Shown: positions 7,152 to 14,393, numbered from the stretch's first letter. The stretch is DNA of 33,109 nt from Campylobacterales bacterium (GCA_024280035.1 JAJRQV010000026.1:1-33109); one strand, 5' to 3'. Made by a program: numbers and translations. Notes: a model not told the origin generated them from the sequence alone.

Positions 7152-7307
7152 ATGTTTGAACCATTTGTAGACGTAGTACCGAGTTTCTTTGGTTGGTTAA
7201 ATCAAGGTCCATTGACAATGACGATTTTCCTTCATACGATTATCATCCTTCCAATGATCTGGATTTATAAACAAGAGAAAGCTCGTATCGAGAAAGAAGA
7301 CGCTTAG
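7152..7307 (+). CDS. 51-residue single-helix membrane peptide after norB
   Basis: A 51-residue peptide starting MFEPFVDVV and ending KARIEKEDA, with one hydrophobic segment (about residues 22-39, LTMTIFLHTIIILPMIWI) and a charged, cytoplasm-like tail. AGGGAG precedes the ATG at normal spacing, and the gene starts 9 bases after the norB stop, so it is very likely translated with norCB. Single-helix peptides of this kind are known as accessory subunits of haem-copper oxidases (for example the CcoQ and CydX types); by analogy it may be a fourth NOR-associated subunit. I do not recognise a named family. The 3' end of the gene is partly duplicated just downstream. Confidence 0.75.
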   Translation: MFEPFVDVVPSFFGWLNQGPLTMTIFLHTIIILPMIWIYKQEKARIEKEDA

Positions 7308-7440
7308 TAATTCTGGCACCTTGGTGTCAGAAAAAGCTTCGCAAAGAAGAAGACGCTTAGTAGTTTTAAAGCTTCGGCATAAAATAAGCTTCGCAGAGAA
7401 GATTTATAGAATCTTCTCACTTAGGCTTCCTGAGATGGGA
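7291..7440. repeat. Partial duplications and hairpins downstream of the 51-codon gene
   Basis: AGAAGACGCTTAGTA, which holds the last codons and stop of the 51-codon gene (7295-7309), recurs at 7348-7362. AAGCTTCGCA followed by AGAAG or GAGAAG recurs at about 7333-7348 and 7384-7401. A stem with a CTTG loop lies at 7314-7329 (CTGGCAC/GTGTCAG, one G-U pair), and a perfect hairpin GAGAAGATT/AATCTTCTC lies at 7396-7418. None is followed by a clean T tract. The block looks like slipped duplications that built hairpins, possibly protecting the norCB message 3' end. Confidence 0.5.
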
Positions 7441-7482
7441 GTCTTGTTTTAAATACATTTTAGGTATTGTATTTAAAGTAAA

Positions 7483-7535
7483 ACTTCAGAAATGAAGTGC
7501 TAAAATTTAACAAAGATCTTTATTACAGTAAAGAT
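7483..7535. promoter_or_regulatory. Two inverted repeats in the nirS leader
   Basis: ACTTCA-GAAA-TGAAGT (7483-7498) is a perfect 6-base stem with a GAAA tetraloop, and ATCTTTA-N6-TAAAGAT (7516-7535) is a perfect 7-base inverted repeat. The 13-mer AAGTGCTAAAATT spanning 7495-7507 also occurs at 4390-4402 upstream of the nor genes. No CRP/FNR box with normal 4-base spacing is visible before nirS. The remaining leader, 7536-7668, holds no coding frame that I can support, and ends with AAGGAGAAGAA before nirS. Confidence 0.4.
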
Positions 7536-7668
7536 TATGTTGAGCGGCCCAATTCAATGGCAGAAGAGGGCTATAGTAAAAATACTAGAGTTTAATAGTA
7601 TTAATAATGAAAATAATGGTTATTGTATGGCGTAGGGGTCAGCGGTAATTTTAATTCAAGGAGAAGAA

Positions 7669-9306
7669 ATGAAATTAAATAAAATTGTAACTTCAGTTGC
7701 TGCTATGGCAGTAGTTTCTACTGGTTTATTCGCGGGTACGTCTCATATGGATATTGAGAAGATGTTTGAGAAAGAGTGTCAGGGGTGTCATGGTCCAAAT
7801 CATGAGGGTGGTGTTGGTTCAGATTTACGTCCTAAAGTAACTGCGAAGAAAAATGCATATATGCTTGCTGAAACAATCTTAAATGGTCGTGCGGGTACGG
7901 CAATGCCACAGTTTAAAGAAAAATTCACTAAGGCTGATGCTGATAAAATGGTGGATTATATCCAACACTTTAAAGGTAAGAAAATTGAAGTTCTTACTAT
8001 GGATGCTGTAAAAAAAGGATGGAAAAAACTTAATAACCGTATGGATTTCTTAAAGAAATATCCACATGCAGTTGATGTTAAGAAAAACACTGATATCTGT
8101 TTCGTAACAGAACGTGATGCAGCAAAAGTTGTATTCGTAGATGGTACTTCAGGTAAGATTCTTTCACGTCACCCAGCAGGTTTCGCAGTTCACGTAACTG
8201 TAACTAATAAACGTCAGCCTCGTTATGCATACTCAATCTCTCGTTCAGGTTTAGTAACAATGTTCGACCTTAACACTCCGGGTCAACAAAAAATTGCTGA
8301 GGTTCAAGTGGGATCTGACTCACGTGGTCTAGCAGTTTCTCCAGATGGTAAATATCTAATGGCAGGTAACTACGTACCAGGTGGTGCAATTCTTATGGAT
8401 GCAATGACGCTTGAGCCATTAAAAGTTTATCCAACTTCATCTGTAATTAACATGGATGGTGATATCGGTTCATCTCGTGTAGCTGGTATTTATGATACTC
8501 CATATGGTCCATACATTGCATTTGCTCTTAAAGATGCGGGTCATGTATATATCGTAGATTATTCTAAAGAAGGTTTCCCAATTGTTGGAGATATTCCAAA
8601 TATTGGTAAAATCTTACATGATGGTTTTGAAAATGAAGGTAAAGAGATTGGTCGTTATCTAATGCAAGCTTCTCAAGGTTCTGATGTAATGGGTATTATT
8701 GATTTCAAAACGAAATCTTTAGTAGCTAAAGTTTACACAGGTCCAGGTAGTAAGCCACACCCAGGTCAAGGTTCTTCTTGGTATAATGAAAAATATGGTC
8801 AAGTTCATGCAACAAACAGTATGAATGTTGGTAATGTTGTCATCTGGGATAACAACTGGGATGTTGTTAAAGAAGTTAGAACTGCTGGTGGTGGACTCTT
8901 TGTTGGTACATCTGAGCATACACCATTTATCTGGTCAGATAATGTAATTGGTGGACCAGCTAACTGGAATAAAGTTCACTTAATTAATAAGCAAACTTTA
9001 GAAACAGATAGAATTCTTACTGTTGGTACTAAAAAAGGTACGATTACAGATCCTGTAACACATAAAGTACTTTACTCTTGGAGTGTTCCAACAGTTAAAA
9101 ATAAAAAAGGTAAAGCGGTAATTCCTCGTATCCTTCACGCTGAACCAGCAAACCATGGTCACTGGACTATGATTTCTGAGTGGAATACAGGTCGTATCGG
9201 TATTTATGAAGCAAAAACAGGTAAATTTGTTAAATACATTAAAGGTTTAACAACACCAACGTTTACGTACTCTATCGAGCACCGTCAAACTATCCCAGGA
9301 GCATAG
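7669..9306 (+). CDS. nirS: Cytochrome cd1 nitrite reductase
   Basis: The periplasmic dissimilatory nitrite reductase that reduces nitrite to NO at haem d1. A Sec signal peptide (about residues 1-22, ending LFA) is followed by a cytochrome c domain with CQGCH at 37-41 and Met79 (TAMPQF) as likely haem c ligand, then the d1-binding beta-propeller from about residue 110 to the end. His175 (FAVHVTV) matches the d1 iron ligand, and His317 (LHDGF) with His364 (KPHPGQG) are the likely active-site pair. At 545 residues it is normal for NirS. AAGGAG precedes the ATG, and a strong terminator follows. Between norCB and the haem d1 operon it forms the NO-generating step whose product NorCB removes. Confidence 0.97.
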   Translation: MKLNKIVTSVAAMAVVSTGLFAGTSHMDIEKMFEKECQGCHGPNHEGGVGSDLRPKVTAKKNAYMLAETILNGRAGTAMPQFKEKFTKADADKMVDYIQHFKGKKIEVLTMDAVKKGWKKLNNRMDFLKKYPHAVDVKKNTDICFVTERDAAKVVFVDGTSGKILSRHPAGFAVHVTVTNKRQPRYAYSISRSGLVTMFDLNTPGQQKIAEVQVGSDSRGLAVSPDGKYLMAGNYVPGGAILMDAMTLEPLKVYPTSSVINMDGDIGSSRVAGIYDTPYGPYIAFALKDAGHVYIVDYSKEGFPIVGDIPNIGKILHDGFENEGKEIGRYLMQASQGSDVMGIIDFKTKSLVAKVYTGPGSKPHPGQGSSWYNEKYGQVHATNSMNVGNVVIWDNNWDVVKEVRTAGGGLFVGTSEHTPFIWSDNVIGGPANWNKVHLINKQTLETDRILTVGTKKGTITDPVTHKVLYSWSVPTVKNKKGKAVIPRILHAEPANHGHWTMISEWNTGRIGIYEAKTGKFVKYIKGLTTPTFTYSIEHRQTIPGA

Positions 9307-9323
9307 GCACAGCCTTCGCCCTT

Positions 9324-9360
9324 TTTTCTCCTCTTCATTTGGGGAGAAAATTTTCTTTTT
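9324..9360 (+). terminator. Rho-independent terminator of nirS
   Basis: TTTTCTCC (9324-9331) pairs perfectly with GGAGAAAA (9343-9350) around an 11-base loop and is followed by TTTTCTTTTT. The distance of 18 bases from the nirS stop and the T-rich tail make this the clearest terminator in the window. It separates nirS from the following FNR-driven operon. Confidence 0.8.
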
Positions 9361-9434
9361 ACTCCTTAACCATACTCTCTTTAAACAAAGTAAAACTACC
9401 AAACTAAACACCCTAAAAACATAGTATATAACTA

Positions 9435-9476
9435 TTGATACTTATCAAGGATAATATGCCTTTTTTGTCCTATTCT
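9435..9476 (+). promoter_or_regulatory. FNR box (TTGAT-N4-ATCAA) and -10 of the nirCJFE promoter
   Basis: TTGAT-ACTT-ATCAA at 9435-9448 is a perfect FNR consensus palindrome. TATTCT at 9471-9476 is a plausible -10 element, placing the box centre near -41.5, the class II activation position. The first gene starts at 9522. This predicts oxygen-limited activation of the haem d1 genes by an FNR-like regulator, and differs in its half-site from the box of the nor promoter. Confidence 0.75.
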
Positions 9477-9521
9477 ATGTTATTCTTATATAAAATAAAT
9501 TATAATAAACAAGGAAAAAAG

Positions 9522-9830
9522 ATGAAGAAATTTTTAATATTACTAGCTTTTTTAGCGACTTCTCTTTTCTCTTCCGATGTAGATGGGAAAAAAGTCTTTG
9601 AGACTTATTGCTGGGGATGTCATCATCAGACAGCAATGGCATTTGGTCCTCCTTTTACACAAATTGCTGCCAAACGTACAAAAGATGAGATAGAAGCATA
9701 TATTATCTCTCCTAAGTCTATGTACAAAGCCTTTGGATACAAACGCACGGTAATGACTCAATTTAACTTAAGTGATAAAGAGAGAAGTCATATCGCAGAC
9801 TATATTCTCTCTTTTAAAGGAAAAAAATAA
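9522..9830 (+). CDS. nirC: Small periplasmic monohaem cytochrome c, NirC-like
   Basis: A 102-residue exported cytochrome c: signal peptide about residues 1-18 (MKKFLILLAFLATSLFSS), haem motif CWGCH at 29-33, and a C-terminal helix ADYILSFKG typical of class I cytochromes. VMTQF or nearby Met gives the sixth ligand. The frame is open further upstream, but the ATG at 9522 with AAGGA before it is chosen because the upstream TTG at 9435 is part of the FNR box. It overlaps nirJ by one base (TAATG). NirC proteins donate electrons to NirS or act in d1 maturation; the assignment rests on position and size rather than on a specific motif. Confidence 0.8.
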   Translation: MKKFLILLAFLATSLFSSDVDGKKVFETYCWGCHHQTAMAFGPPFTQIAAKRTKDEIEAYIISPKSMYKAFGYKRTVMTQFNLSDKERSHIADYILSFKGKK

Positions 9831-10951
9831 TGTTTAGATTATCTAATCTTATTGGTTCGGTTATAGAAGATAAACCCGAAAGAATTTTAGACGGAAGTAT
9901 TGCAATTTGGAACTTTACGAACCGTTGTAATCTTTCTTGTCTTCATTGTTACTCAAAATCAACCTTAGACGAAGTTGATACTTTAACAACACAACAGATT
10001 AAAAAAACCATCTTAGAGATGAAAGCTAATGGTGTTAAGTTTATTATCTTTTCTGGTGGCGAGCCGCTTACACGTAAAGACCTATTCGAAATCGCAGATT
10101 TTTGTAAAGATAATGGTATTGTTACTTATCTTTCATCTAATGGTCTGTATTTTACCAGTAAAAATATCCAACGCATTGTCGATACTTTTAATTATGTAGG
10201 TGTTTCTATTGATGGGGATGAACCTACTCATGATTATTTTCGCGGTCTTAAGGGTTCATTTAAAGAGACACTTAAAGCAGTACAAATGGCGAATGCTACA
10301 GGGGCTAAGGTAGGTATTCGTTATACCATAACGAAAGATACTTTAAACTCTTTAGAGTATATTTTTAAGCTAGCTGAAGATGAAAATATTCCTAAAATTT
10401 ATGTTTCGCACCTTGTTTACTCCGGACGTGGTTTAGATAATTTAAAAATGGATTTATCTAAGGCGCAGCGTCGTAAAGCTGTTGAGTTTATCTTAGATAA
10501 GGCATTTGAATATTACGAAACAGGCAGAGATATTGAGATTGTAACGGGAAATATGGAGATGGACGCAGTGATGTTTTTAAACAGGTTTTCTGAAAAATAT
10601 CCTGAGAAAAAAGAGGCAATGCGAAAACGTTTAGTGACTTGGGGTGGAAACTCGGCTGGGCGTAAACTACTGAATATTAACTCTGAAGGTGATGTCAGAC
10701 CTGATCCTTTTTTCCCATTAACAGTAGGAAATATTATTAAAGAAGATTTTGGTGATGTTTGGCAACAAGGTGAGCTTTTAAATCAGCTTAGAATTCATCC
10801 TAGAAAACAGATATCAGGTATTTGCGCAACCTGTAAACAGCTTGATATCTGTAATGGTGGTTCACGTGCAAGAGCGTATGCAATTACAGGTGACTTATGG
10901 AGTGAAGATCCATCATGTTATTTAACTCAAGAAGAAAGAGAGACTATTTAA
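9830..10951 (+). CDS. nirJ: Haem d1 biosynthesis radical SAM protein NirJ
   Basis: A radical S-adenosylmethionine enzyme that acts on the side chains of the didecarboxysiroheme intermediate during haem d1 synthesis in the cytoplasm. The [4Fe-4S] motif CNLSCLHC gives Cys33, Cys37 and Cys40; GGEP lies at 76-79. The C-terminal SPASM/twitch-like region holds Cys332, Cys335, Cys341 and Cys363 for a second cluster. The 373-residue length and the N-terminal sequence FRLSNLIGSVI fit NirJ. The ATG overlaps the nirC stop (TAATG) and its own stop overlaps the nirF start in the same way. The family also includes related tetrapyrrole enzymes such as AhbC, but the neighbours make NirJ the best call. Confidence 0.93.
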   Translation: MFRLSNLIGSVIEDKPERILDGSIAIWNFTNRCNLSCLHCYSKSTLDEVDTLTTQQIKKTILEMKANGVKFIIFSGGEPLTRKDLFEIADFCKDNGIVTYLSSNGLYFTSKNIQRIVDTFNYVGVSIDGDEPTHDYFRGLKGSFKETLKAVQMANATGAKVGIRYTITKDTLNSLEYIFKLAEDENIPKIYVSHLVYSGRGLDNLKMDLSKAQRRKAVEFILDKAFEYYETGRDIEIVTGNMEMDAVMFLNRFSEKYPEKKEAMRKRLVTWGGNSAGRKLLNINSEGDVRPDPFFPLTVGNIIKEDFGDVWQQGELLNQLRIHPRKQISGICATCKQLDICNGGSRARAYAITGDLWSEDPSCYLTQEERETI

Positions 10952-12057
10952 TGAATAAGTTATTTTTGGCGGCATTAACAGCACTACTGTTTTACTCAAT
11001 TGCAGAGGCTAAAGTAGAAGAAAAGTTTTTTATTGTTGAACGTGAAAACAGCTCTTTGGCTGTTGTTGAACATGGTTTACCACGAGCACACCTTGAAGGT
11101 ATGCATAATATGAATCATGGTGTAGTTAAATTTGATGGAAAAGATGGTTATGTTATCTCTCGTGATGGTTATATAATGAAGTTTGACCCTCTTAATGTTA
11201 AAAAAATCAAAGAGTTCAAAACCTCTGATTCTGCTATTGGTTTTACGATAAGTAAAAACTATATCGCGGTAGCTAATTATGCTAAGAAAAGTGTTGACAT
11301 CTTAGATAGAGACTTAAACCCATTACAATCTTTTGATACGGGTTCACGTAATGTAGGTATTAAAATTTATAAAAATTATCTTATTTTTGCACAAATGGAT
11401 AATGATAAATTGACGGTATTAAAAGATAAAAATGCTGGAAAAGGGAAACCTGATTTCGAAATTTATAAAGAGTTTAATGATGTAGGTATAATGCCTTTTG
11501 ATGCAATGATTACGGGAGATAAGTATATTGTAGGCTTTTTTACCTCTAAACATTTTGGTGTTATAGACTTAGATACAATGAAATATGAAAAAATTAAAAT
11601 TCTTTTAGGTGATAGACAACCTGTTATGAAAGTACCACATTTTGGTTTTTGGTCAATTTCAGGTGATAAGATTTTCATTCCTGCTGTAGGGGATAATAAG
11701 CTTTTAGTTTATGATAAAGATTTTAACTTTATTCAAAATATTGAGATTGAAGGTACACCTGTGTTTTCAGCACTTAGCCCTGATGAGAAATATGTAGCTG
11801 TTACTTTTTCAGGTAAGAAGTTTCCTGTTATTCAGATTGTAGATACACAAACTCTAAAAGTGATTCAACGTTTTGAATTTGATGGAAAAGTGCTGCATGT
11901 AAGATGGTCAAAACATACACCAAGTCTATATGTTTCTGTGAATGACAGTAATATGGTGGCGGTGATAGATACAAAAAAATGGTTCAAAAAACGAGATATC
12001 TTTCAAATTAAAAAACCATCAGGCATATTCCTTTACGAATATGAAGAAGAAAAATAG
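10951..12057 (+). CDS. nirF: Haem d1 biosynthesis protein NirF
   Basis: A periplasmic beta-propeller protein related to the d1 domain of NirS, needed for the last steps of haem d1 formation (dihydro-d1 dehydrogenation). A Sec signal peptide ending AEA (about residue 20) precedes the propeller; there is no haem c motif, which distinguishes it from NirS and NirN. SALSPDEKYVAVTFSG and GTPVFS are propeller-like blade segments. The frame is open 36 bases further upstream, but the ATG at 10951 is chosen for its one-base TAATG overlap with nirJ and its proper signal peptide. It has 368 residues, a normal size. No lipobox is seen, unlike some NirF proteins. Confidence 0.9.
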   Translation: MNKLFLAALTALLFYSIAEAKVEEKFFIVERENSSLAVVEHGLPRAHLEGMHNMNHGVVKFDGKDGYVISRDGYIMKFDPLNVKKIKEFKTSDSAIGFTISKNYIAVANYAKKSVDILDRDLNPLQSFDTGSRNVGIKIYKNYLIFAQMDNDKLTVLKDKNAGKGKPDFEIYKEFNDVGIMPFDAMITGDKYIVGFFTSKHFGVIDLDTMKYEKIKILLGDRQPVMKVPHFGFWSISGDKIFIPAVGDNKLLVYDKDFNFIQNIEIEGTPVFSALSPDEKYVAVTFSGKKFPVIQIVDTQTLKVIQRFEFDGKVLHVRWSKHTPSLYVSVNDSNMVAVIDTKKWFKKRDIFQIKKPSGIFLYEYEEEK

Positions 12058-12077
12058 ATAAGTAAATAGGGGAAATT

Positions 12078-12812
12078 ATGGGAAATGTATATTTAACGGG
12101 GGCTGGACCAGGAGATGTTGAGCTTTTAACACTGAAGGCTGCGCGTGTTATTAAAGAGGCAGATGTTGTTATTTATGATCGTCTTGCTAATCCAGAGATT
12201 TTAAAGATGGCAAAAGATGGATGCGAGTTTGTTTATGTAGGTAAAGAAGATGGACGTCATATTATGCCTCAAGAAGAGATAAATGAAGTAATTTATCAAA
12301 ACTCCTTAAAGTACGAGAATGTAGTTCGTCTTAAAGGGGGAGACCCTTTTGTTTTTGGTCGTGGTGGTGAAGAGGCTATTTATTTACAAGAACGCGGTAA
12401 AACATTTGAAATTATTCCAGGTATTACCTCTGCGGTTTCTGCTCCTGCTTATGCTGGGATTCCTGTAACACATAGGGGCGTTGCTGTCTCATTTAGAGTC
12501 GTGACAGGGCATGAATCTCCTAATAAAAAAGAGTCACAAATCCCATGGGATAACTTTAAAACAGATGATACCATTGTCTTTTTAATGGGTTTACATAATC
12601 TTCCTAAAATTTCTAAAAAACTTCAAGAGGTAGGTAAACCTGCTGATTATCCATGTGCAGTTATCTCAAGAGGAACAACAAAAGATCAAACAGTTGTTGT
12701 AGGTACCTTAGAAGATATTGTACAAAAATCACAAGGGGTTCCTACTCCAGCATTAATTATTGTTGGACATGTTGTAGAACTTCGTGAACAACTTAATTGG
12801 TTTGGACAATAG
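12078..12812 (+). CDS. nirE: Uroporphyrinogen-III C-methyltransferase (NirE/CobA type)
   Basis: The S-adenosylmethionine-dependent enzyme that methylates uroporphyrinogen III twice to give precorrin-2, the entry to sirohaem and haem d1. Motifs in order: GAGPGDVELLT (8-18), VIYDRL (near 40), VRLKGGDPFVFGRGGEE (about 83-98), PGITSA and GIPVTHRG. At 244 residues it is a stand-alone SUMT without the CysG Fe-chelatase/dehydrogenase domain. It is the last gene of the FNR-driven operon, 20 bases after nirF. It could also serve cobalamin or sirohaem supply, so cobA would be an equally legal name; the operon argues for nirE. Confidence 0.93.
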   Translation: MGNVYLTGAGPGDVELLTLKAARVIKEADVVIYDRLANPEILKMAKDGCEFVYVGKEDGRHIMPQEEINEVIYQNSLKYENVVRLKGGDPFVFGRGGEEAIYLQERGKTFEIIPGITSAVSAPAYAGIPVTHRGVAVSFRVVTGHESPNKKESQIPWDNFKTDDTIVFLMGLHNLPKISKKLQEVGKPADYPCAVISRGTTKDQTVVVGTLEDIVQKSQGVPTPALIIVGHVVELREQLNWFGQ

Positions 12813-12828
12813 TTAAAATTATGAGCCT

Positions 12829-12873
12829 TTAGAAAAAGAATAATCTATTTTCTAAGCCTTGAAAGTTTTTTTG
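12829..12873 (+). terminator. Possible terminator of the nirCJFE operon
   Basis: TTAGAAAA (12829-12836) pairs with TTTTCTAA (12848-12855); a T run (GTTTTTTTG) follows about 12 bases later. The stem is A/T-rich, so this is a moderate to weak candidate, but it lies in the right place between nirE and a convergent gene. Confidence 0.4.
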
Positions 12874-12902
12874 TAAAAGATGTTTAATCTAAATCCTATG
12901 TT

Positions 12903-13343
12903 CTAAATAAACACATTAAAACCTATACGTTCAGCTAGGCTTTGCCCCTCTAATGTAAGTTCAATCTCTTTATCTTCATTTAGCCTAAGAATTTTCTGTT
13001 TTGCCATTTTATTGATAAGGCTTTTAAATTCAGATTTTGGAAGTTTAGAAAGTTTATGTAGGTTTTTCACTTGAATGAAGTCTGTTTTCGCCAGAGCATA
13101 TAAGATAGACAATGCTTTATGATGACTAAAGGCATCAGTATATTTACTTAAAATATCTAATATTTTTATACTTCTTAATATATCACTTTCATCTAAGTCA
13201 TATTGAGCTAACTCAAATTCTTTTTCTATCTCATTAACAAGATGTTCTTCTAATGTGAGTGTATTAAGGGTATGTGACCTTTTTTTTGGTAGAGAGGAAT
13301 GTGCCGCGTCAAGGCGGGATTGAAGTTCTTGTTGATAACTCAT
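12903..13343 (-). CDS. Winged-helix-like protein of unknown function
   Basis: A 146-residue soluble protein with no signal peptide. The C-terminal half looks like a winged helix: ALSILYALAKTDFIQVKNL, KSEFKSLINKMAKQKIL as recognition-helix region, then the wing-like IELTLEGQSLAERIG, a pattern of MarR or restriction-repressor-like folds. The N-terminal half is acidic and helical. I do not recognise the family. It faces the haem d1 operon tail to tail. It was considered as a NirD/L/G/H protein, which also have winged helices, but the expected motifs are missing. Confidence 0.6.
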   Translation of the reverse strand: MSYQQELQSRLDAAHSSLPKKRSHTLNTLTLEEHLVNEIEKEFELAQYDLDESDILRSIKILDILSKYTDAFSHHKALSILYALAKTDFIQVKNLHKLSKLPKSEFKSLINKMAKQKILRLNEDKEIELTLEGQSLAERIGFNVFI

Positions 13344-13423
13344 AATATAATTATAGCAAATACTATACTTATTTAAGTTTTTAAAGATATACTATAAGAA
13401 TAAAGAATAAGACAGGAGATAAA

Positions 13424-13843
13424 ATGATCAAAAAATTACTATTAATAGGCTTACTTGGTATGACTAGTTTAAGTGCATATGACTTAAAAACAAATATGTT
13501 GCTTCTTAATGCAGAACTGTCTGAGGTACAACAAGGTTTTATCTCTAGTAATATGGAAGGTGTTAATTCTGCAATTCGACGTTTTAAAAAAGATGCAGAT
13601 GAACTGCTTGGAAATAAAGAAAAAATCAAAGCAATGTTACCTGCCAATAAACAGGCTAAAGCAAATGAAGCAACGGTCGCCGCTCAGATTATTGCAACCA
13701 ATACGCAAATTATTATAGATGCGATTGAAAACAAATATAATCATTCGGGTAAAAAACGTCGTGAAGATGCGCAACGTGCTTATACTTACATTGAACATGC
13801 TTGTTTTAGATGTCACAATATTGTAAGAGATGGTGTCGAATAA
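13424..13843 (+). CDS. Exported cytochrome c'-like protein
   Basis: A 139-residue exported protein, signal peptide about residues 1-18 (ending LSA), with an all-helical body and a single C-terminal haem motif CFRCH about 12 residues from the end. A C-terminal CXXCH after four helices is the class II (cytochrome c'/c556) layout. Cytochromes c' bind NO and are linked to NO tolerance in denitrifiers, which fits its position near nirS and norCB, though family members have other roles. CAGGAGAT precedes the ATG. The last 11 bases overlap a small lipoprotein gene. The link to NO is inference from family and context. Confidence 0.8.
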   Translation: MIKKLLLIGLLGMTSLSAYDLKTNMLLLNAELSEVQQGFISSNMEGVNSAIRRFKKDADELLGNKEKIKAMLPANKQAKANEATVAAQIIATNTQIIIDAIENKYNHSGKKRREDAQRAYTYIEHACFRCHNIVRDGVE

Positions 13844-13979
13844 ACGGCTACAAAGAGTGTTTTTTATTACTCTTATTACACTCGTTCTAAGTGCATGTAG
13901 TCACACAAGACTAGGTGCACATATTAAGGCACATGGCAGAACAAGTGGTCATCTTCAAGGGGATATCTTAAGGTTTTAA
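13833..13979 (+). CDS. 48-residue lipoprotein overlapping the cytochrome c' gene
   Basis: A short frame from GTG 13833 to TAA 13977-13979 encodes 48 residues with a textbook lipoprotein leader: basic start (SNKRLQR), hydrophobic VFFITLITLVL and lipobox LSAC at residues 19-22. The mature part is only about 27 residues, rich in His, Gly and Arg (HTRLGAHIKAHGRTSGH). It overlaps the end of the cytochrome gene by 11 bases and has AAGAGA upstream, so translational coupling is likely. The five His may bind metal or haem, which is inference. Its stop abuts the end of the convergent thioredoxin gene with no gap. Confidence 0.65.
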   Translation: MSNKRLQRVFFITLITLVLSACSHTRLGAHIKAHGRTSGHLQGDILRF

Positions 13980-14336
13980 CTATTTTCCAAACAATTTAGA
14001 AAAGAAACTCTTCCCTTGGGCTTTTTCTATCATTTTAATATACCTATTAATCCCTGCAACACCCATCTCAACTTCTTTTACCATCTTATCTTTAGCCCCT
14101 ATGCTTACACAAAAAGGGACAGAATTAATCTCATATTTTGCAGAGAGTTTAGGGTTTTTTGTGACATCCACCTTAGCAATAATCACCTCGTCTTTAAAAT
14201 AGTTATCTAAGTTTTCTAAAAGAGGAAGTACCTCTTGACAAGGTCCACACCTAGGTGAATAAAAGTCTATAAAGATTGCCTTATTTGTAGAACTTACTTT
14301 ATCACTATAATTTTTATCATTTAATTCAATTACCAC
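13980..14336 (-). CDS. Thioredoxin-family protein
   Basis: A 118-residue cytoplasmic thioredoxin-like protein with active site CGPC at residues 30-33 in the setting DFYSPRCGPCQ, and the cis-proline segment NSVPF. The normal WCGPC tryptophan is replaced by Arg (PRCGPC), which is unusual. A C-terminal extension (MIEKAQGKSFFSKLFGK) is longer than in plain TrxA. The start is GTG, with GGAG at a good distance. It probably reduces disulfides in the cytoplasm; it is likely an accessory thioredoxin rather than the main TrxA. Confidence 0.85.
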   Translation of the reverse strand: MVIELNDKNYSDKVSSTNKAIFIDFYSPRCGPCQEVLPLLENLDNYFKDEVIIAKVDVTKNPKLSAKYEINSVPFCVSIGAKDKMVKEVEMGVAGINRYIKMIEKAQGKSFFSKLFGK

Positions 14337-14393
14337 CGTTGCTCCAATATTGTAAATGTTATAATTCTACCAAGATTAGCAAAGAGAGAAATT

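Noticed and set aside
7396-7418. Hairpin GAGAAGATT/AATCTTCTC as the norCB terminator
   Set aside because: The stem is perfect, but no T tract follows; it is better described as a trailer hairpin of unknown role.
7540-7557. TTGAG-N8-TTCAA upstream of nirS as a CRP/FNR box
   Set aside because: The half-sites are 8 bases apart instead of 4 and no suitable -10 lies at the right distance, so it does not fit the family.
9435-9521. A longer nirC product starting at TTG 9435
   Set aside because: That TTG is the first half of the FNR box, no ribosome binding site precedes it, and the signal peptide begins cleanly at ATG 9522.
12903-13343. Winged-helix-like protein as a NirD/L/G/H sirohaem decarboxylase
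   Set aside because: Size and winged-helix look fit, but the family motifs I would expect are missing and it is on the opposite strand.
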